From NCBI GenBank assembly GCA_910578545.1, contig CAJTPT010000007.1, positions 52,591 through 116,590 on the forward strand: 64,000 nt of DNA. The letters are read 5' to 3'. How positions within the stretch are numbered: the stretch's first letter is position 1; each line of letters starts with the position of its first letter. Shown here in pieces: positions 18,794-27,326 of this stretch. The notes beneath the pieces were generated by a model. That model saw nothing but the letters and a program-made list of their open reading frames with translations, did not search any database and was not told where the DNA came from. Source of the stretch: an uncultured Christensenella sp. GTDB lineage: Bacteria > Bacillota > Clostridia > Christensenellales > Pumilibacteraceae. A program made the position numbers and the translations under genes.

Positions 18794-19564
18794 TTAGTCT
18801 GCGACTTTTTGGTGAATGGCTTTGATCGCGGTTTTTTCAAGCCGACTGACTTGGGCTTGCGAAATGCCGATTTCCTTACTGACTTCCATCTGCGTTTTTC
18901 CGTCGTAAAAGCGCATCATCAGTATCTTTCGCTCACGGTCGCTTAGGCGCTCGATTGCTTCGTCGATATCTATTTTGCTTAATGCGTTCTCGTCCGTACC
19001 CGTCGAGATTTGGTCCATAACGAGCACTGTATCGTCGCCGTCGTGATACACAGGGTCGAACAGCGACACGGGGTCGGAAATGCCGTCAAGCGCGTACACC
19101 ACGTCGGATACGGGTATATTTAGCGCGGCGGCAATGTCATCGACGGACGCGACGTCGCCCGTTTCGTATTCTATCTGTTGGCGAGCCTGAAGAGCGTGGT
19201 ACGCTGTGTCGCGCACAGAGCGGGAAACCCTCAGCGCCGAGCAGTCGCGCAAAAACCTGCGTATCTCGCCGATAATCATGGGCACGGCGTAAGTGGAAAA
19301 TCTTAGGTTGTACGATACGTTAAAGTTTTCCATGGCCTTTATAAGTCCGATACAGCCGACTTGAAATATGTCATCGACGCTCTGTTTTTTGGTCGCAAAC
19401 CGCTGTGTGACGGAAAGCACAAGCCTCAGGTTGGCGTAAATAAATTTTTCGCGCGCCGCCTCGTCGCCGTTTTGGGCTTTCACTATTAATTCCATCATTT
19501 CTTCGTGTTTAAGCTTGGGAAGGGTGGACGTGTCCAGTCCGCAGATTTCGACTCTTGTATTCAT
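18794..19564 (-). CDS. sigG: RNA polymerase forespore-specific sigma-G factor
   Basis: 256 residues, close to the usual SigG length of about 260. The N-terminus TRVEICGLDTSTLPKLKHEE is characteristic of SigG. Region 2 has NLRLVLSVTQRF, DDIFQVGCIGLIKAMENF and FSTYAVPMIIGEIRRFLRDC. Region 4 shows LSDRERKILMMRFYDGKTQM and then EVSKEIGISQAQVSRLEKTA, its helix-turn-helix. The start was set at the ATG with GAGGTG six bases upstream; the frame is open another 47 codons but those residues are not family-like. It drives late forespore genes. It is divergent from ylmC. Confidence 0.95.
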   Translation of the reverse strand: MNTRVEICGLDTSTLPKLKHEEMMELIVKAQNGDEAAREKFIYANLRLVLSVTQRFATKKQSVDDIFQVGCIGLIKAMENFNVSYNLRFSTYAVPMIIGEIRRFLRDCSALRVSRSVRDTAYHALQARQQIEYETGDVASVDDIAAALNIPVSDVVYALDGISDPVSLFDPVYHDGDDTVLVMDQISTGTDENALSKIDIDEAIERLSDRERKILMMRFYDGKTQMEVSKEIGISQAQVSRLEKTAIKAIHQKVAD

Positions 19565-19734
19565 TGGTAACACCTCTTTTGCGCATTGCCGCTTGTCGGC
19601 ATAAAGTAAGTTTGGGTATGCCGCCCCTGTATTATTCTCGGTTGAATACCGTTTTGAGATAATCAACGAGAAATAGCTGTCGAAAACGCAAAAAAACAAT
19701 GTCACATTTTAGGCGCACCGCATATACAAATGCT

Positions 19735-20133
19735 ATGGAAAGCGAAATGACATTTTGTGAGTTAAAGCGTCGCGAGGTAATCAACGGAAGCGACGGTCGG
19801 CGCATGGGGCATATTATAGACATAGTGTTTACTGCCGACAGCGGAAAGATAAAGGGCATTATTCTTCCGTACGGCAAGCGCGGCTTGTTCGGCAAATCGC
19901 AGGATTTGTACGTGCCGTGGCAGTGTATACAAAAAATCGGCGAGGATGTCATTCTAGTCGAGATACACGAAATGCCCGGTTGCGCGCCGACGTGTACGCC
20001 TCCGCCGCCCAAGAATGACGGATTGCCGCCTCCGCCCAAAAAACGCCGAGGCGGCGGCGGAAACGAGTGCGACGGGCAGTGTGAAAAATGTATGCTTTTC
20101 GATTGCACCGAAAGGTGGGGCGCGCCGAGCTGA
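19735..20133 (+). CDS. ylmC: YlmC/YmxH-family PRC-barrel sporulation protein with Cys-rich tail
   Basis: 132 residues. The first 80 form a PRC-barrel-like domain with the YlmC/YmxH pattern: MTFCELKRREVINGSDGRRM, GHIIDIVFTADSGKIKGIIL and LYVPWQCIQKIGEDVILV. These small proteins are linked to sporulation and usually lie next to sigG or nrdR in Clostridia, as here. The tail is odd: a Pro-rich run, a GGGG run, then CDGQCEKCMLFDC, a C-x3-C-x2-C-x4-C arrangement that could bind metal. The start is uncertain; ATG at 19735 or 19747 both fit, and a TATACA box lies 6 nt before 19735. Confidence 0.8.
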   Translation: MESEMTFCELKRREVINGSDGRRMGHIIDIVFTADSGKIKGIILPYGKRGLFGKSQDLYVPWQCIQKIGEDVILVEIHEMPGCAPTCTPPPPKNDGLPPPPKKRRGGGGNECDGQCEKCMLFDCTERWGAPS

Positions 20134-20182
20134 AAGATTGCCGGATAATTTTGTATTCACCAAAAGCCCACATTGTAAAAGC

Positions 20183-20211
20183 TTGATTTTGTCTTGTATT
20201 AATGTTAAAAT
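20183..20211 (+). promoter_or_regulatory. promoter upstream of nrdR
   Basis: TTGATT (20183-20188), 17-nt spacer, TAAAAT (20206-20211). It leaves a leader of about 47 nt before nrdR, which has GAAAGGAAAA as ribosome site. Confidence 0.65.
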
Positions 20212-20264
20212 ATAAATGGCATAGCGGATAAGCTTTGTCATAATAACGAAAGGAAAAACGTATT

Positions 20265-20711
20265 ATGAAGTGTATCTATTGCGGTAACGCGGAAAGCAAG
20301 GTGGTGGATTCGCGCTCTACAGACGAGGGCAACAGCATTCGTCGGCGTCGCGAGTGTTTGCAGTGCGGCAAGCGTTTTACCACGTACGAGGTCATCGAAT
20401 CGACGCCCGTGTTGGTCGTAAAGCAGGACGGAACCCGTCAGCAGTTCGACCCGCACAAGATTAAGACGGGGCTTATCAAGGCTTGCGAAAAGCGCCCCGT
20501 TGCCATTCGCGATATAGAGGCGCTTGTCGAGTCGGTCGAAAAGCAGGTGTACAATTCGCTCGAGCAAGAGATTTCGTCCAAAAAGATAGGCGAGATGGTA
20601 ATGAACAGGCTAAAAGAGCTCGACCAGATAGCCTACGTCCGCTTCGCGTCGGTCTACCGTGACTTCCGCGACGTGACGTCCTTCATCGAATTTATAAACG
20701 CATTCAAGTAG
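20265..20711 (+). CDS. nrdR: transcriptional repressor NrdR
   Basis: 148 residues, the normal length. NrdR represses ribonucleotide reductase genes in response to the ATP/dATP balance. The N-terminal zinc ribbon has CIYCGNAESKVVDSRSTDEG, then IRRRRECLQCGKRFTTYE. The ATP-cone domain begins VLVVKQDGTRQQFDPHKIKT and ends with IAYVRFASVYRDF. It lies downstream of ylmC with its own promoter and is followed 5 nt later by feoA. The start codon has a good ribosome site. Confidence 0.95.
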   Translation: MKCIYCGNAESKVVDSRSTDEGNSIRRRRECLQCGKRFTTYEVIESTPVLVVKQDGTRQQFDPHKIKTGLIKACEKRPVAIRDIEALVESVEKQVYNSLEQEISSKKIGEMVMNRLKELDQIAYVRFASVYRDFRDVTSFIEFINAFK

Positions 20712-20716
20712 GTGGT

Positions 20717-20989
20717 ATGACTCTTTTCGATTGCTCGGTACATAGCTTCGGCACCGTCACTTACGTCGGCGGCGACGAAACAACGCGCAGACGGCTTGTC
20801 GATATGGGCGTAGTCGGTGCGGCGTATCTTGTACGGGCAAAAACTGGACGTGCGATTCTGGTCGACGTGGACGGCATTTCGCTTGTCGTCGAGCAGTCGA
20901 CCGCCGCAAAAATCACGGTACTCGAAAAGGGCTGTCATGAAAATCGCGCTTTGCGGAAATCCAAACGTAGGCAAAACGACGCTGTTTAA
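20717..20989 (+). CDS. feoA: FeoA-like protein
   Basis: 90 residues with the small SH3-like FeoA domain: GTVTYVGGDETTRRRLVDMG, then VVGAAYLVRAKTG and ILVDVDGISLVVEQSTAAKI. FeoA assists the FeoB ferrous-iron permease at the inner membrane. The last 17 residues are read in a different frame over the beginning of feoB (53-nt overlap) and are not family-like. The gene follows nrdR directly, so it may be co-transcribed from the nrdR promoter. Confidence 0.85.
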   Translation: MTLFDCSVHSFGTVTYVGGDETTRRRLVDMGVVGAAYLVRAKTGRAILVDVDGISLVVEQSTAAKITVLEKGCHENRALRKSKRRQNDAV

Positions 20990-22931
20990 CAGGCTCACCA
21001 AATCGGACGAGCCCGTCGGCAATTGGCATGGCGTAACGGTGGACGTGCGCACAAAGCGCGTCGGACAAGACTATATATCCGATATTCCCGGCGCATACTC
21101 GCTTACGCCGCGTTCGCCCGAGGAAAAGATTACAAGCGACGCCGTGCTATTCGGCGGTTACGACGCGTTTATTTACGTCGCCGAGGTTAACAACCTTCGC
21201 CGCAATCTGTATATGTTTATGCAGCTTGCCGAGGCGGGTAAACGCGCGGTGCTTGTAGTCAATATGATGGACGAGGCAAAGGGCAATGTCGACCTCAAGC
21301 TTTTGTCCAAGCGACTGGGCGTGCCCGTTATCGGAACGTCGAGTAAAGCGGAAAATCCAAAGTCCGAAATTTTATCGGCGGTAATATCTTGCACGCACGC
21401 CATTCCGCGTCCCGAATACTTGTCGGACTCAAGGATAAAGAGTGTAGTACGCAAGATAGGACAACCGACCGATAAAACAATTTCGCCGGAATACGCCGCA
21501 TTAAAGCTTATGGAAGGCGACGGGCGTATAATCAATACGGCTTGCGGCGCGGATTGCGGCAAAGCTTGCGACGGCTGCCGCGACTATCCCGCAAGACTGA
21601 GATATTCGTACATTGACAGAATGTTGGACGGTGCGGTATACCGTCCCGCGGTGCCCGAACGCACGAAGCGTATAGACAGAGTGTTGCTCGGAAAATTGGC
21701 GTTGCCGATTTTTATAGCTGTAATGGCGGCGGTTTTTGTTATCACGTTTGAATGCGGAAAGCCGCTGTCGGATTTGCTCGTCGGTCTTGTGGAAAGATTG
21801 GGCGCATATACGGACGAAAAAATGCCTAATGCCGTCGGCTCGCTTATTTCAGACGGCGTCATTGCCGGCGTCGGCGGCGTGCTTGCTTTTTTGCCGCAGG
21901 TCGTGTTGCTGTTCCTATTGACTGCGATCTTGCAGGACAGCGGGTATATGAGTCGCGTTGCGTTCTTGACCGACGGCTTTTTTAAGAAGTTCGGCTTGAG
22001 CGGCAGGACGGCGTTTTCATTCGTACTCGGGCTGGGTTGCTCTGCAACTGCCGTGTGTTCGACGCGCGGCATATCGGACGACGGCGCAAAACGCAGAGCG
22101 GCATTTGCATTGCCGTTTTGCCCGTGCTCGGCGCGGCTTGCTGTGTTTACGGCGATCGCTTCGTACTTCGAGCTTTCGGGTTCAGTCGTGGCGTGTATGT
22201 ACGTTTTGGGCATTGCGGCGGCGCTTGTCGTCGTTAAGCTTGCGTGTGTATTTAAGCCGGACAGGACCGAAGAACAGCTTATCATGGAAATGCCGCCGTA
22301 CCGCTTGCCCAACGCAAAGCGTGTGCTCGGCGTTGTTTTGAGCAACCTGTTGTCGTTTGTGCTTAGGGTGGGCTCGGTCGTGCTGTCGGTAAGTATAGTT
22401 ATGTGGCTGTTGTGCAACTTGTCATTGACCGACGGGTTTTCGAGCGACGGGCAAAACAGCGTTATGTGTACGCTGTCAAGCCTTATCGCGCCCGCATTCG
22501 CTCCGCTCGGGTTCGGGTCGTGGCAGGCGGTTTCCGCGCTTATTTCAGGCGTTGCCGCCAAGGAAACGGTTATATCGGTCATAGTCGGGCTCGGCGGAAT
22601 GGACGTCGTGTTTGACAGCCGCAACGCCGCAATATCGTTTATGATATTCACATGTCTGTACATTCCGTGCGTGGCAACGGTGTCGGCGTTAGCCAAGGAA
22701 AACGGCGTAAAGTCGGCGGCTTTATCAGTACTCGTGCACACCGTAGCGGCATACCTTTCGTCGCTCATATTCTACCAAACGGCGCAGGGAATGGCTGTCA
22801 ACGCGCAACTGACGATTATAATTTGGTCGTGCGTGTCGGCGGGTATCGTTCTCGCTATTGCAATCAAACCGATTGCGGATAAATACAAATCGAAAAAGGC
22901 AAAACTAAAAGCGTATGGGAAAAAAGTTTGA
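20937..22931 (+). CDS. feoB: ferrous iron transporter FeoB
   Basis: 664 residues. The N-terminal GTPase has G1 ALCGNPNVGKTTLFN, G3-like DIPGAYSLTPRSPEEK and G4 NMMDEAKG. A linker contains four close cysteines (CGADCGKACDGC, about residues 202-213). The membrane part includes the Gate motif region GLSGRTAFSFVLGLGCSATA with LPFCPCSARLAVF and, later, AKETVISVIVGLG. It imports Fe(II) across the cytoplasmic membrane. The start is the ATG inside the end of feoA; upstream codons in frame are not family-like. It overlaps the pseudouridine synthase gene by 17 nt. Confidence 0.93.
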   Translation: MKIALCGNPNVGKTTLFNRLTKSDEPVGNWHGVTVDVRTKRVGQDYISDIPGAYSLTPRSPEEKITSDAVLFGGYDAFIYVAEVNNLRRNLYMFMQLAEAGKRAVLVVNMMDEAKGNVDLKLLSKRLGVPVIGTSSKAENPKSEILSAVISCTHAIPRPEYLSDSRIKSVVRKIGQPTDKTISPEYAALKLMEGDGRIINTACGADCGKACDGCRDYPARLRYSYIDRMLDGAVYRPAVPERTKRIDRVLLGKLALPIFIAVMAAVFVITFECGKPLSDLLVGLVERLGAYTDEKMPNAVGSLISDGVIAGVGGVLAFLPQVVLLFLLTAILQDSGYMSRVAFLTDGFFKKFGLSGRTAFSFVLGLGCSATAVCSTRGISDDGAKRRAAFALPFCPCSARLAVFTAIASYFELSGSVVACMYVLGIAAALVVVKLACVFKPDRTEEQLIMEMPPYRLPNAKRVLGVVLSNLLSFVLRVGSVVLSVSIVMWLLCNLSLTDGFSSDGQNSVMCTLSSLIAPAFAPLGFGSWQAVSALISGVAAKETVISVIVGLGGMDVVFDSRNAAISFMIFTCLYIPCVATVSALAKENGVKSAALSVLVHTVAAYLSSLIFYQTAQGMAVNAQLTIIIWSCVSAGIVLAIAIKPIADKYKSKKAKLKAYGKKV

Positions 22932-23760
22932 ACTCTATGCGGAAAAAAACGAGCGGCTTACCTCGTTTTTGGCAAGCCGCGTCGGCGGGCTTACAACGGC
23001 TAAAGCCGACATTTTGATCAAGTGCGGCGAAGTCAGGGTAAACGGCGCAAAGGTCAAGACAAACGCCGCGATCGTCGCGGGCGATAGGGTAAACGTCTTT
23101 GTTCCCGACGAGGTGAACAAAAATCCGCTCGAGCTTAAAGCGATTTACGACGATAACAATATTGTCGTGTTCGACAAGCCCAAGCGTGTGGCGTACGACG
23201 GGCTTCCCGCAATGTACGGCGCGCCGCTTTTGGGCGTGCACCGTCTCGACACCAATACGACGGGGGTTATTGTCTTTGCAAAGACCGACGAGGCGCTTAC
23301 CGAGCTTTCCGCCGCGTTTAAAGAACGCAGGGTGAACAAGGTTTACGAGGCCGTAGTCAGTCCTGCGCCCGTTAACGACATGGATACGCTTACCGCGTAC
23401 ACCAAGCTGTTGCATGACAAAAATCTGGCTGTCGTATCGGCTACTCCCAAGCAGGGCTATAAAACCATGGTGACGGAGTATAATGTAAAAAAGCGGTTTG
23501 ACGGCGCGGCGCTACTCGAGGTCATGCCGCACACGGGACGAACGCACCAGATACGCGCGCACCTCGGGTTTATCGGGTGTCCGATAATAGGCGAGCATAA
23601 ATACGGCGTTAAAGGCGCTGCAACTCCGATAGGCGCGCCCGACAGTCAAATGCTTGCGGCGGTGCGGCTGTGCTTTTTCGGGCTCAAAGGAAAGCTGTCC
23701 TATCTTAACGGCAAGACGTTTGAGGCAGACAACGGGTTCGATTTATCCTTTCTTAAATAA
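22915..23760 (+). CDS. RluA-family pseudouridine synthase
   Basis: 281 residues. An N-terminal S4 RNA-binding domain (about residues 10-65, with LIKCGEVRVNGAKVKTNAAI) is followed by the catalytic domain. The catalytic Asp lies in GVHRLDTNTTGVIVFAKT. The later motif LEVMPHTGRTHQIRAHLGFI is also diagnostic. It converts uridine to pseudouridine in rRNA or tRNA; the exact site cannot be told among RluA, C and D types. It starts within feoB, so it is part of the nrdR-feo transcription unit. Confidence 0.9.
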   Translation: MGKKFELYAEKNERLTSFLASRVGGLTTAKADILIKCGEVRVNGAKVKTNAAIVAGDRVNVFVPDEVNKNPLELKAIYDDNNIVVFDKPKRVAYDGLPAMYGAPLLGVHRLDTNTTGVIVFAKTDEALTELSAAFKERRVNKVYEAVVSPAPVNDMDTLTAYTKLLHDKNLAVVSATPKQGYKTMVTEYNVKKRFDGAALLEVMPHTGRTHQIRAHLGFIGCPIIGEHKYGVKGAATPIGAPDSQMLAAVRLCFFGLKGKLSYLNGKTFEADNGFDLSFLK

Positions 23761-23789
23761 ATCTGTGTTTATCCTGTCTTTTAAATGTC

Positions 23790-23818
23790 TTGACAAAATC
23801 ATTATATTGCTGTAAAAT
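23790..23818 (+). promoter_or_regulatory. consensus promoter giving a probably leaderless transcript
   Basis: Perfect TTGACA (23790-23795), 17-nt spacer, TAAAAT (23813-23818). Six bases separate the -10 box from the ATG at 23825, so transcription should start on or beside the start codon. Confidence 0.7.
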
Positions 23819-23824
23819 ATGACT

Positions 23825-25402
23825 ATGGTAGCGAAAAACATAAAAGAAGAAGCGCGGCGTAAGCTTGCTTTGAATATGCACCAGGCGATTGCGATATACA
23901 CGGTAGAGTTTACGATAATGATAACTCTTATCGCACTTATCGTCTTGTCTTGCGTTGCGCTCAATTCCATAAATGTTGTTGCGGCAATCGTAATGCTATG
24001 CTACGGCGTTGTATTGCTGTTTATCGCTGTCGTCGGTTGCGCTATGCTCGGATTTGCAATGACCGACTTTTATCTTGTTTCGTACAGGTGCAAGCCGTAC
24101 AACATAAGGCGGCTTGGGGAAACGATAGCGCGCAGTAATATAACCAAGGTTTTGCTTTTGTGCTTAAAACGTACGTTCATAGCGTTTTTGCTCTTACTTT
24201 GTCTTGTAGTGCCCGGCGTGATATATTTGATTCGCACGTCCATGGCGTATTATCTTTTGATCGCTAACCCCAAAATGAAACCCAATACCGCGCTTACTGC
24301 GTCAAATAAGATAATGAGCGGAAAGACCGGTCCGTACTTTTCGCTGTGTTTTTCATTGTTGGGCTGGTGTGCGCTCGGGGTCATTACTTTGGGACTCGGG
24401 TTTATTTTTATCCGTCCGTATATCAATCTCGTGAAAGCTGTATTTTATAAGCGAAACATTCAGGGCGACAAGGCCGATTATTCCGTTCAACAGCAGCAGG
24501 TCGCACAGGGTGCGGCGCCCGCACGACCTGTACAGGGCGCACCTGTTCACACCGAAGCAGAGGGCCCCGCGCCTATCGATACGTTGGAGGAAGAGGACTT
24601 TTTGGACATGAACGCCGCTATACAGGATTTTGGCGGAGACGTTATAGACGACGTGCTCGAGGTTCCGATCGTCGCGCCCGAAAAGAAAAAATCGGGCAAG
24701 AACAAAAAGACAAAAGATGTAAAGATCAAGTCAAATGACGAGCCGCAACAACAGGCAATCGAGCACAGAATAGATGGCACGGGACTTGTCGAAAGCGAGC
24801 GCATACTTTCTCCTGAGGAGCTCGACCAATCGGATTTGATGCAACGCGAGGCCTTAGAGCGCATGTATTCCAACGGCGCACAGCAGGCGCCGAAGGTAAA
24901 CTACTTTGACGTTCAAAGCATGCCCGCCGACGATTTTAACGACGACTTCGGCGTGGAGCCCATATCGGAAGAAGCGGATAGTCCCGTAGTCGAACCGATA
25001 GTCGGCGATTTTGAAGCACAGCCTGTAATCGAGCCTATAGCGGACGACTTTGGCGTTCAACCTATAGCGGAACAGCCTATAATTCAGCCTGTCGCGAGCG
25101 CCGATCCTATAATGAGCGACAGCGAGTTAGATGAGTTCTTGCGCAACTTCGACAGCGAAATGCCGGTAGCCGAAGACAGCCCCGAACCCGAAAAACCGAT
25201 GGAGCCGACTGCGCCGCCTATACGGCAGAGTGCGAGAGAGGATAGGCGTAAGGCAGCCGAGGCGCGTATAGAGCATGACAGAAACGTGGCGGCGGAGCGG
25301 TTAAGACACGGCATGGGCGAACCGTCCGACCGCGCCGAAAGAATAAGACGTGAACGCGAACAGCGGCAACACAATAACAACAATAATAATCCCAAACGTT
25401 AA
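23825..25402 (+). CDS. DUF975 membrane protein with long acidic tail
   Basis: 525 residues. The first 215 form a DUF975-type membrane domain with about six helices; the conserved end reads LLIANPKMKPNTALTASNKI, then MSGKTGPYF and ITLGLGFIFIRPYINLVKAV. The rest is a hydrophilic, acidic and probably disordered tail of about 300 residues. It has short repeats of the form EPIVGDFEAQPVIEPIADDF and ends in a charged, Asn-rich stretch. Function is unknown. Two start codons lie two codons apart (23819 and 23825); the promoter position favours 23825. It is followed by the cyclophilin-like gene. Confidence 0.8.
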   Translation: MVAKNIKEEARRKLALNMHQAIAIYTVEFTIMITLIALIVLSCVALNSINVVAAIVMLCYGVVLLFIAVVGCAMLGFAMTDFYLVSYRCKPYNIRRLGETIARSNITKVLLLCLKRTFIAFLLLLCLVVPGVIYLIRTSMAYYLLIANPKMKPNTALTASNKIMSGKTGPYFSLCFSLLGWCALGVITLGLGFIFIRPYINLVKAVFYKRNIQGDKADYSVQQQQVAQGAAPARPVQGAPVHTEAEGPAPIDTLEEEDFLDMNAAIQDFGGDVIDDVLEVPIVAPEKKKSGKNKKTKDVKIKSNDEPQQQAIEHRIDGTGLVESERILSPEELDQSDLMQREALERMYSNGAQQAPKVNYFDVQSMPADDFNDDFGVEPISEEADSPVVEPIVGDFEAQPVIEPIADDFGVQPIAEQPIIQPVASADPIMSDSELDEFLRNFDSEMPVAEDSPEPEKPMEPTAPPIRQSAREDRRKAAEARIEHDRNVAAERLRHGMGEPSDRAERIRREREQRQHNNNNNNPKR

Positions 25403-25416
25403 AAGGGAAGGACATC

Positions 25417-26433
25417 TTGAAAGAAAAACGCACTTACTCATTGACCGCAAAGGAGCGCAAGCAAAAGCGCTTGGCGGCAGAAAACAAAAAGAACGGAACG
25501 GCTAAACCCACATTCGCCAAATCTACCCAATCCAAGCTGAGCGCGGAAGCGGAAATGGCGTTATCGCAAAAGCGATCCAAGCAATCGGCTATAATAATCG
25601 GTTGCGTGGTCGCGCTTGCCGTACTTCTTATAATCGCCGCACTTCTCGCGCCGGTTATAATGTTTGTCGTCAACCCGTACCGCGGCTATAAGGACGTTAT
25701 AGCCCGTTTTAAGTTGTCAAACGGAATGACGCTCGAGTACGTAATAGAAGAGGACAAGTACGATACCGCGGCTACCAACTTTATTTTCCTTGCAAAAAAC
25801 AAGTTTTTTGACAATACCGTTTTTTACGACGCGCAAGGCGGATGGTTGAGATTCGGCGGGTACGAAGCACAGCCGCTTGACAGCAGCTCGAGCGCGTCCG
25901 ATTACAGCCGCACCAAGTACCGCGGCGACAGCAAGGCGTACTGCGACAGCTTTGACGCAATCGCCAACAGCTACTTTGAAAAGGACGCTAACGGCAATTA
26001 CAGAACGACGTACAAGTTCGGTTATCGGCTTCGCCAAGACGCCGACGGCACGGACACCAACGTTATCAATCAGCTCGGCGCGTTGACATTCAGATACGAA
26101 AATACGTCGACGGAGTTCCAGTTTTACTACGGCGATTATGCCGAAACGGTGCCCAACGATATTGCGCAGATAAAATGCACAATGGTAGGGCACGCGCTCA
26201 ACGACAAAACGCTTAGAAATATTCAGGCTATAGCCTCTTCCAATCCGACGCGCAACCCCAATCTTTCCACGGGCTATATCTGGACGCCGCCTACGCCGAC
26301 GATTAAGATTAATACCGTAACTGTTTACAACCTCGATAATTCCAAATGGCGGAACTTCGATTTTGTTAAGTACGTCAGCGGAAACGACAAATCCGGCGCG
26401 CGCAGATACACTAGCTGGATAGGCAAAAACTAA
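25417..26433 (+). CDS. membrane-anchored cyclophilin-like protein, degenerate active site
   Basis: 338 residues. A basic cytoplasmic N-terminus of about 60 residues is followed by one membrane helix (about residues 61-87), then an outside domain. The stretch from GMTLEYVIEEDKYDTAATNF to ARGGWL-like YDAQGGWLRFGGYE aligns by eye with cyclophilin peptidyl-prolyl isomerases, and the C-terminus includes a plausible TTV-like VTVYNLDNSKW strand. The catalytic Arg of the usual FHRV motif is replaced (FYDA), so isomerase activity is doubtful. The start is TTG with a strong AAGGGAAGGA ribosome site. It lies 14 nt after the DUF975 gene. A surface chaperone or scaffold role is inference. Confidence 0.55.
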   Translation: MKEKRTYSLTAKERKQKRLAAENKKNGTAKPTFAKSTQSKLSAEAEMALSQKRSKQSAIIIGCVVALAVLLIIAALLAPVIMFVVNPYRGYKDVIARFKLSNGMTLEYVIEEDKYDTAATNFIFLAKNKFFDNTVFYDAQGGWLRFGGYEAQPLDSSSSASDYSRTKYRGDSKAYCDSFDAIANSYFEKDANGNYRTTYKFGYRLRQDADGTDTNVINQLGALTFRYENTSTEFQFYYGDYAETVPNDIAQIKCTMVGHALNDKTLRNIQAIASSNPTRNPNLSTGYIWTPPTPTIKINTVTVYNLDNSKWRNFDFVKYVSGNDKSGARRYTSWIGKN

Positions 26434-26449
26434 TGGGTTAATTCGATAT

Positions 26450-26480
26450 AATACGGTACGAGTCCGTGCCGTATTTTTTT
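26450..26480 (+). terminator. rho-independent terminator
   Basis: AATACGGTACG and CGTGCCGTATT form an 11-pair stem with one G-U pair and a 4-nt loop, followed by a run of T residues. Confidence 0.9.
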
Positions 26481-26525
26481 GTGCGCAACGCATAACAACG
26501 GCGCCGTTTGTCAATAATTATCGGC

Positions 26526-27194
26526 ATGATAATAGGACTTGTATTGTGCGGTCTTGTTGCCGTGCTGTTGTTTTTCGGAATAGCCGAGCGAGTGTTTAAA
26601 AGCTTCGGCGTGGCGTACTGGCTAGCGTTTGTAATAGTCGGAACTCTTATCGGTTGCGCGTTTATACCGTCGTTTACTGTGGGTGCGGTGCAGTTTAACG
26701 TTGCGGGCTTTTTTGCGCCGCTCGTGTTTGCCGCCGTGTTTTTCGTGCTCGCTGGGCGAATGGGCGAGCTTGCTCGCGCCTTTACCGTAACTGCCGTTAC
26801 CGCGGCTTTGTATATATCGGTGTGGATGCTTATCGAACCGATTGCATTCGATACCGTCACCGTTATAATAATCGGATTTTTGTGCGGTGCGGTCGATTAT
26901 CTTGTCGGCAAAACCAAAATCGCCGCGATGTGCGGAATATTCTTGGGCATGCCTATCGGCGAAGTCATATCGTCGGCCGTCGGCATGTACGTGTACAAAA
27001 CGCCGTTGCAGTTCGGTATGCCCGCTACATTCGACGCTATCATTCTTGCCGCAGTCACGAGTATCGTTTTGTTCGAGGGCATTGCCGCAATTAAACGGTT
27101 TATGAACAACAAGCATAGAGCAAAGCTAAAAAGCACAGCGGAAACCGCAAACGAATTCGACCCCGATGAGTACAAAAAATACTTTGACGAGTAA
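26526..27194 (+). CDS. polytopic membrane protein of unknown function
   Basis: 222 residues with about six membrane helices between residues 1 and 190, then a hydrophilic tail ending DPDEYKKYFDE. I do not recognise the family. A glycine-containing region, IFLGMPIGEVISSAVGMYVY, sits between late helices. The ATG at 26526 is preferred; a TTG 18 nt upstream is possible and neither has a good ribosome site. It stands between two terminator or repeat regions as a single gene, upstream of der. Confidence 0.65.
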   Translation: MIIGLVLCGLVAVLLFFGIAERVFKSFGVAYWLAFVIVGTLIGCAFIPSFTVGAVQFNVAGFFAPLVFAAVFFVLAGRMGELARAFTVTAVTAALYISVWMLIEPIAFDTVTVIIIGFLCGAVDYLVGKTKIAAMCGIFLGMPIGEVISSAVGMYVYKTPLQFGMPATFDAIILAAVTSIVLFEGIAAIKRFMNNKHRAKLKSTAETANEFDPDEYKKYFDE

Positions 27195-27204
27195 TTGGTT
27201 AATA

Positions 27205-27286
27205 CGGAATTACGAATTCGGAATGACGGACTGCGAATCGCGCCATTAATTCTTAATTCATAATTCATAATTACGAATTAATTCCG
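27205..27286. repeat. AT-rich imperfect inverted repeat
   Basis: CGGAATTA (27205-27212) and TAATTCCG (27279-27286) are exact inverted ends of an 82-bp stretch. Its interior repeats AATTC/GAATT words, for example TTAATTCATAATTCATAATT. It resembles short interspersed palindromic repeats found between Clostridia genes. It ends just before the der promoter. Confidence 0.45.
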
Positions 27287-27287
27287 C

Positions 27288-27316
27288 TTGCTTTTGGTGG
27301 TTATTAATGATATAAT
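27288..27316 (+). promoter_or_regulatory. promoter of der-plsY
   Basis: TTGCTT (27288-27293), 17-nt spacer, perfect TATAAT (27311-27316). The ATG of der is at 27327, so the leader would be about four nucleotides, with no room for a ribosome site. Confidence 0.7.
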
Positions 27317-27326
27317 ACCTATCGGT

